Part shown: one piece after another, positions 14,026 through 15,772 of the stretch
Layout: every line of letters starts with the position of its first letter
Position numbering within the stretch: the stretch's first letter is position 1
NCBI RefSeq assembly: GCF_009677585.1
Contig: NZ_WKYV01000050.1
Location: 1 to 15,772, forward strand
From: Lactonifactor sp. BIOML-A5
GTDB lineage: Bacteria; Bacillota; Clostridia; Lachnospirales; Lachnospiraceae
Reading direction: 5' to 3'
Length of the DNA: 15,772 nucleotides
Program-made: the position numbers and the translations under genes
The notes under the pieces: model-generated
What the model was told of the DNA's origin: nothing
Seen by the model: the letters and a program-made list of their open reading frames with translations, nothing else
Databases searched by the model: none

Positions 14026-14877
14026 TTACTCCTGAGTTCTCTTCGCAGCTTCTACCACATGGCCCACTAAGACAGAAGTGGTGACACTTCCCACTCCTCC
14101 CGGAACGGGAGTGATAGCTTCAACAACAGGTTCTGCCTTCGCGTAGTCAACATCTCCGCAAAGCTTCCCTTCTTCATTTACATTGATTCCCACATCCACT
14201 ACAATCTGTCCCGGAGACAGATATCTGTCGTCTACAACTCCGGCCCGTCCGGCGGCTACGATTACCAGCTCTGCTTCCTTAACCACAGACGGCATATCTA
14301 CCGTTCTGGTATGGCAGATGGTTACTGTGGCGTGCCTCTGAAGAAGCATCATAGCAGCCGGTTTTCCCACAACAAGGCTTCTGCCCACAACCACTGCCTT
14401 TTTGCCTTTGCAGTCGATTCCATAGTGATCTAAGATTTCCATACAAGCCTGAGGAGTACAGGGAGGGAAGCCCTGCTTTGTTCCTGCGAATACCCCTACC
14501 ATAGATCCGTCGGTAATACCATCCACATCCTTTTCTGGCTTCAGGGCTTTAATAACAGCCGCTTCGTCCAGATGCTTCGGCAGAGGACGGAAGATAAGAA
14601 TACCGTGAATCTTATCATCATTATTTACTTTGTCAAGTGTTGCCATTAACTCTTCCTGAGTTACATCAGCGGGAAGAAGGAATTTTTCATACTCGACACC
14701 GAGTGTTTCGCAGCGCTTCGTAGCTCCTCTCTCATAGGAGACGTCGTCAGGTCTTTCACCTACACGGATGATCCCCAATTTAGGCTGAATTCCTTTTTCT
14801 GCTAATCCTGCCACATCAGCCTTGATCCTCTCATTTAATGCTGCGGTTACTTCTTTTCCCAGTAATTGCTTTGCCAT
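14026..14877 (-). CDS. folD: Methylenetetrahydrofolate dehydrogenase (FolD family, cyclohydrolase site degraded)
   Basis: FolD normally oxidises 5,10-methylene-THF to methenyl-THF with NAD(P)+ and hydrolyses methenyl-THF to 10-formyl-THF. This 283-residue protein is full length, with the C-terminal ITPVPGGVG motif, the GRSLVVGKPAA nucleotide-binding segment and KDVDGI. A gapless alignment to E. coli FolD from GSNP to CEEVGF keeps Tyr50 as Y48 but places Ala52 where the catalytic Lys54 should be. Gln98 of GILVQLPLP is Phe96 in GILIFRPLP. Both residues are needed for cyclohydrolase catalysis in characterised enzymes, while Asp121 is kept as D117. The protein is therefore likely a dehydrogenase only. 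fchA lies 15 nt upstream in the same operon and can supply the missing step. Confidence 0.93.
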   Translation of the reverse strand: MAKQLLGKEVTAALNERIKADVAGLAEKGIQPKLGIIRVGERPDDVSYERGATKRCETLGVEYEKFLLPADVTQEELMATLDKVNNDDKIHGILIFRPLPKHLDEAAVIKALKPEKDVDGITDGSMVGVFAGTKQGFPPCTPQACMEILDHYGIDCKGKKAVVVGRSLVVGKPAAMMLLQRHATVTICHTRTVDMPSVVKEAELVIVAAGRAGVVDDRYLSPGQIVVDVGINVNEEGKLCGDVDYAKAEPVVEAITPVPGGVGSVTTSVLVGHVVEAAKRTQE

Positions 14878-14892
14878 GTTTCTTCCCCTTTC

Positions 14893-15522
14893 CTATTTCA
14901 GTCTGCCAAGTACGCTCGCAAAAATTTCATCCGCTTTTTTCGGATAAACATCCAGCATATGATCTGCCTTTTTATTCAACTCTTCTGCATACTCTCTATT
15001 TTTCATAGACTTTGTGTTGATGTATACATTTAAGCTGGCACCTTCCAGAGCAGCTTTGCAGAAGGCTGCGCCTACACCGGCATCACTGATTGCCAGGGCA
15101 GAACCCTTTGCTGCAAACTCTGCAATAATGTCAATTGCCTCACAGCACTTTTCCATAATTTCCATCGGTACGGAGCATGCATCTTTTAAAACAATCTCCA
15201 TCACTCTGGCCTTCTCAGCCTTTTCTTCTTCTGTCTCTCTCGGCATACCATAGGCCTTTGACAGGGGCTCGAAAACCTCCGCATCTTTTTCTACCAGTGT
15301 AAGCAAGTCTGCCTGCAGCTTATCGCATTTTGCCTTCAGCTCATACATCTCTTCTTCCACATCCGCATATTTCTTTTTGCCTACAGTCAAGCTTCCCACC
15401 ATATTTCCAAGGGCAGTTCCGATGGCGCCCACCAGAGCAGAAGCACCGCCGCCGCCCGGCACAGGTGCCTTTGATGCTAATACTTCTACAAATTCATTAC
15501 AAGGTACTGTTGAAAATCCCAT
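14893..15522 (-). CDS. fchA: Methenyltetrahydrofolate cyclohydrolase (FTCD cyclodeaminase-like)
   Basis: This 209-residue protein belongs to the formiminotransferase-cyclodeaminase domain family, whose stand-alone members in clostridia act as 5,10-methenyl-THF cyclohydrolase. The APVPGGGGASALVGAIG motif (about 19-35) and the helical remainder are typical; length is normal for a single cyclodeaminase domain. AAGGAGG lies close to the ATG. It sits between fhs and folD, the order expected for the formate-to-methylene-THF steps of the Wood-Ljungdahl methyl branch or of one-carbon supply for biosynthesis. The degraded cyclohydrolase site in the adjacent FolD makes this gene probably essential for C1 flow in this organism. 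Formimino-THF cyclodeaminase activity is the alternative, less likely without histidine-degradation genes nearby. Confidence 0.92.
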   Translation of the reverse strand: MGFSTVPCNEFVEVLASKAPVPGGGGASALVGAIGTALGNMVGSLTVGKKKYADVEEEMYELKAKCDKLQADLLTLVEKDAEVFEPLSKAYGMPRETEEEKAEKARVMEIVLKDACSVPMEIMEKCCEAIDIIAEFAAKGSALAISDAGVGAAFCKAALEGASLNVYINTKSMKNREYAEELNKKADHMLDVYPKKADEIFASVLGRLK

Positions 15523-15555
15523 GTTGTCCTCCTTAATGGTATGTAATATTTTTTA

Positions 15556-15580
15556 GGACGGAGAAAAAGTTCCTCCGCCC
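15556..15580 (-). other. Hairpin between fhs and fchA
   Basis: GGACGGAG (15556-15563) pairs with CTCCGCCC (15573-15580) with one mismatch and a 9-nt loop, inside the 112-nt fhs-fchA gap. On the minus strand no T-tract follows, only TAAAAAATATT. It could be an RNA processing or stabilising element between the two genes, or weak attenuation; no clear promoter was seen in the gap. Confidence 0.45.
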
Positions 15581-15634
15581 CGCTGAAACACGCAACTATG
15601 TGTAGAGTTCACAGTTTTCGTGTTATTACTACAG

Positions 15635-15772
15635 TTAGAATAATCCGGAAATCTTACCTGTCTCATCTACATCAATCTTCTCTGCCGCCGGTACCTTCGG
15701 AAGTCCTGGCATGGTCATGATGTCCCCGGATAATGCTACGATGAATCCTGCGCCTGCAGAAATCTTCAGGTT
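15635..15772 (-). CDS. fhs: Formate-tetrahydrofolate ligase, C-terminal fragment (runs off the window)
   Basis: The last 45 codons are visible, ending at TAA 15635-15637. They include [20 protein letters not shown] and the ending KISGLF, which is the highly conserved C-terminus of Fhs. The enzyme makes 10-formyl-THF from formate, THF and ATP and would feed FchA and FolD downstream. The truncation is the window edge, not a broken gene. Confidence 0.93.
   Translation of the reverse strand, partial: NLKISAGAGFIVALSGDIMTMPGLPKVPAAEKIDVDETGKISGLF

Overview
The window looks like chromosome from an anaerobic, endospore-forming Firmicute, most likely a Lachnospiraceae-type gut clostridium. The grounds are a complete spoIVA, three [FeFe] hydrogenases, a fhs-fchA-folD folate C1 cluster, strong AGGAGG ribosome binding sites and Firmicute-style promoters. 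Genus cannot be fixed from this sequence. Acetogenesis is possible, but no acetogenesis-specific gene is in view.

Layout, left to right. (1) 1-77: a probable insertion-sequence end with two 25-nt direct repeats, then a 20-bp perfect inverted repeat that should terminate spoIVA. (2) 220-1689, minus: spoIVA, preceded by a sigma-E-like promoter and a hairpin that covers its Shine-Dalgarno sequence. (3) 1783-9586, minus: a hydrogenase block in two transcription units. hydC-hydB-hydA encodes a HydABC-type electron-bifurcating hydrogenase and has a strong promoter overlapped by a Rex-like (NADH/NAD+) operator. After a terminator come a chimeric NuoF-tail/GltD-like flavoprotein and a second complete HydA, which are translationally coupled. 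(4) 9932-11446, minus: a monomeric group B-like [FeFe] hydrogenase with its own promoter and terminator. (5) 11690-13962, plus: a radical SAM protein with a helix-hairpin-helix and a DUF4130-type partner, a predicted DNA repair/modification pair whose promoter is bracketed by two LexA-like SOS boxes. (6) 14026-15772, minus: folD, fchA and the last 45 codons of fhs, convergent with the repair pair across a shared terminator.

How the genes fit together. The hydrogenase block would exchange electrons among H2, ferredoxin, NAD(H) and perhaps NADP(H). The Rex-like site would tie HydABC expression to NADH level. Fhs, FchA and FolD interconvert formate, formyl-, methenyl- and methylene-tetrahydrofolate. 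FolD has lost two residues of its cyclohydrolase site, so FchA probably carries that step and FolD acts only as the dehydrogenase.

The most interesting observations are the flavoprotein/second HydA module beside HydBC, the monofunctional FolD paired with FchA, the SOS boxes on the radical SAM/DUF4130 pair, the Rex-like operator, and the spoIVA hairpin arranged so that read-through RNA, but not sporulation RNA, would hide the ribosome binding site. No tRNA, rRNA or CRISPR array was seen.
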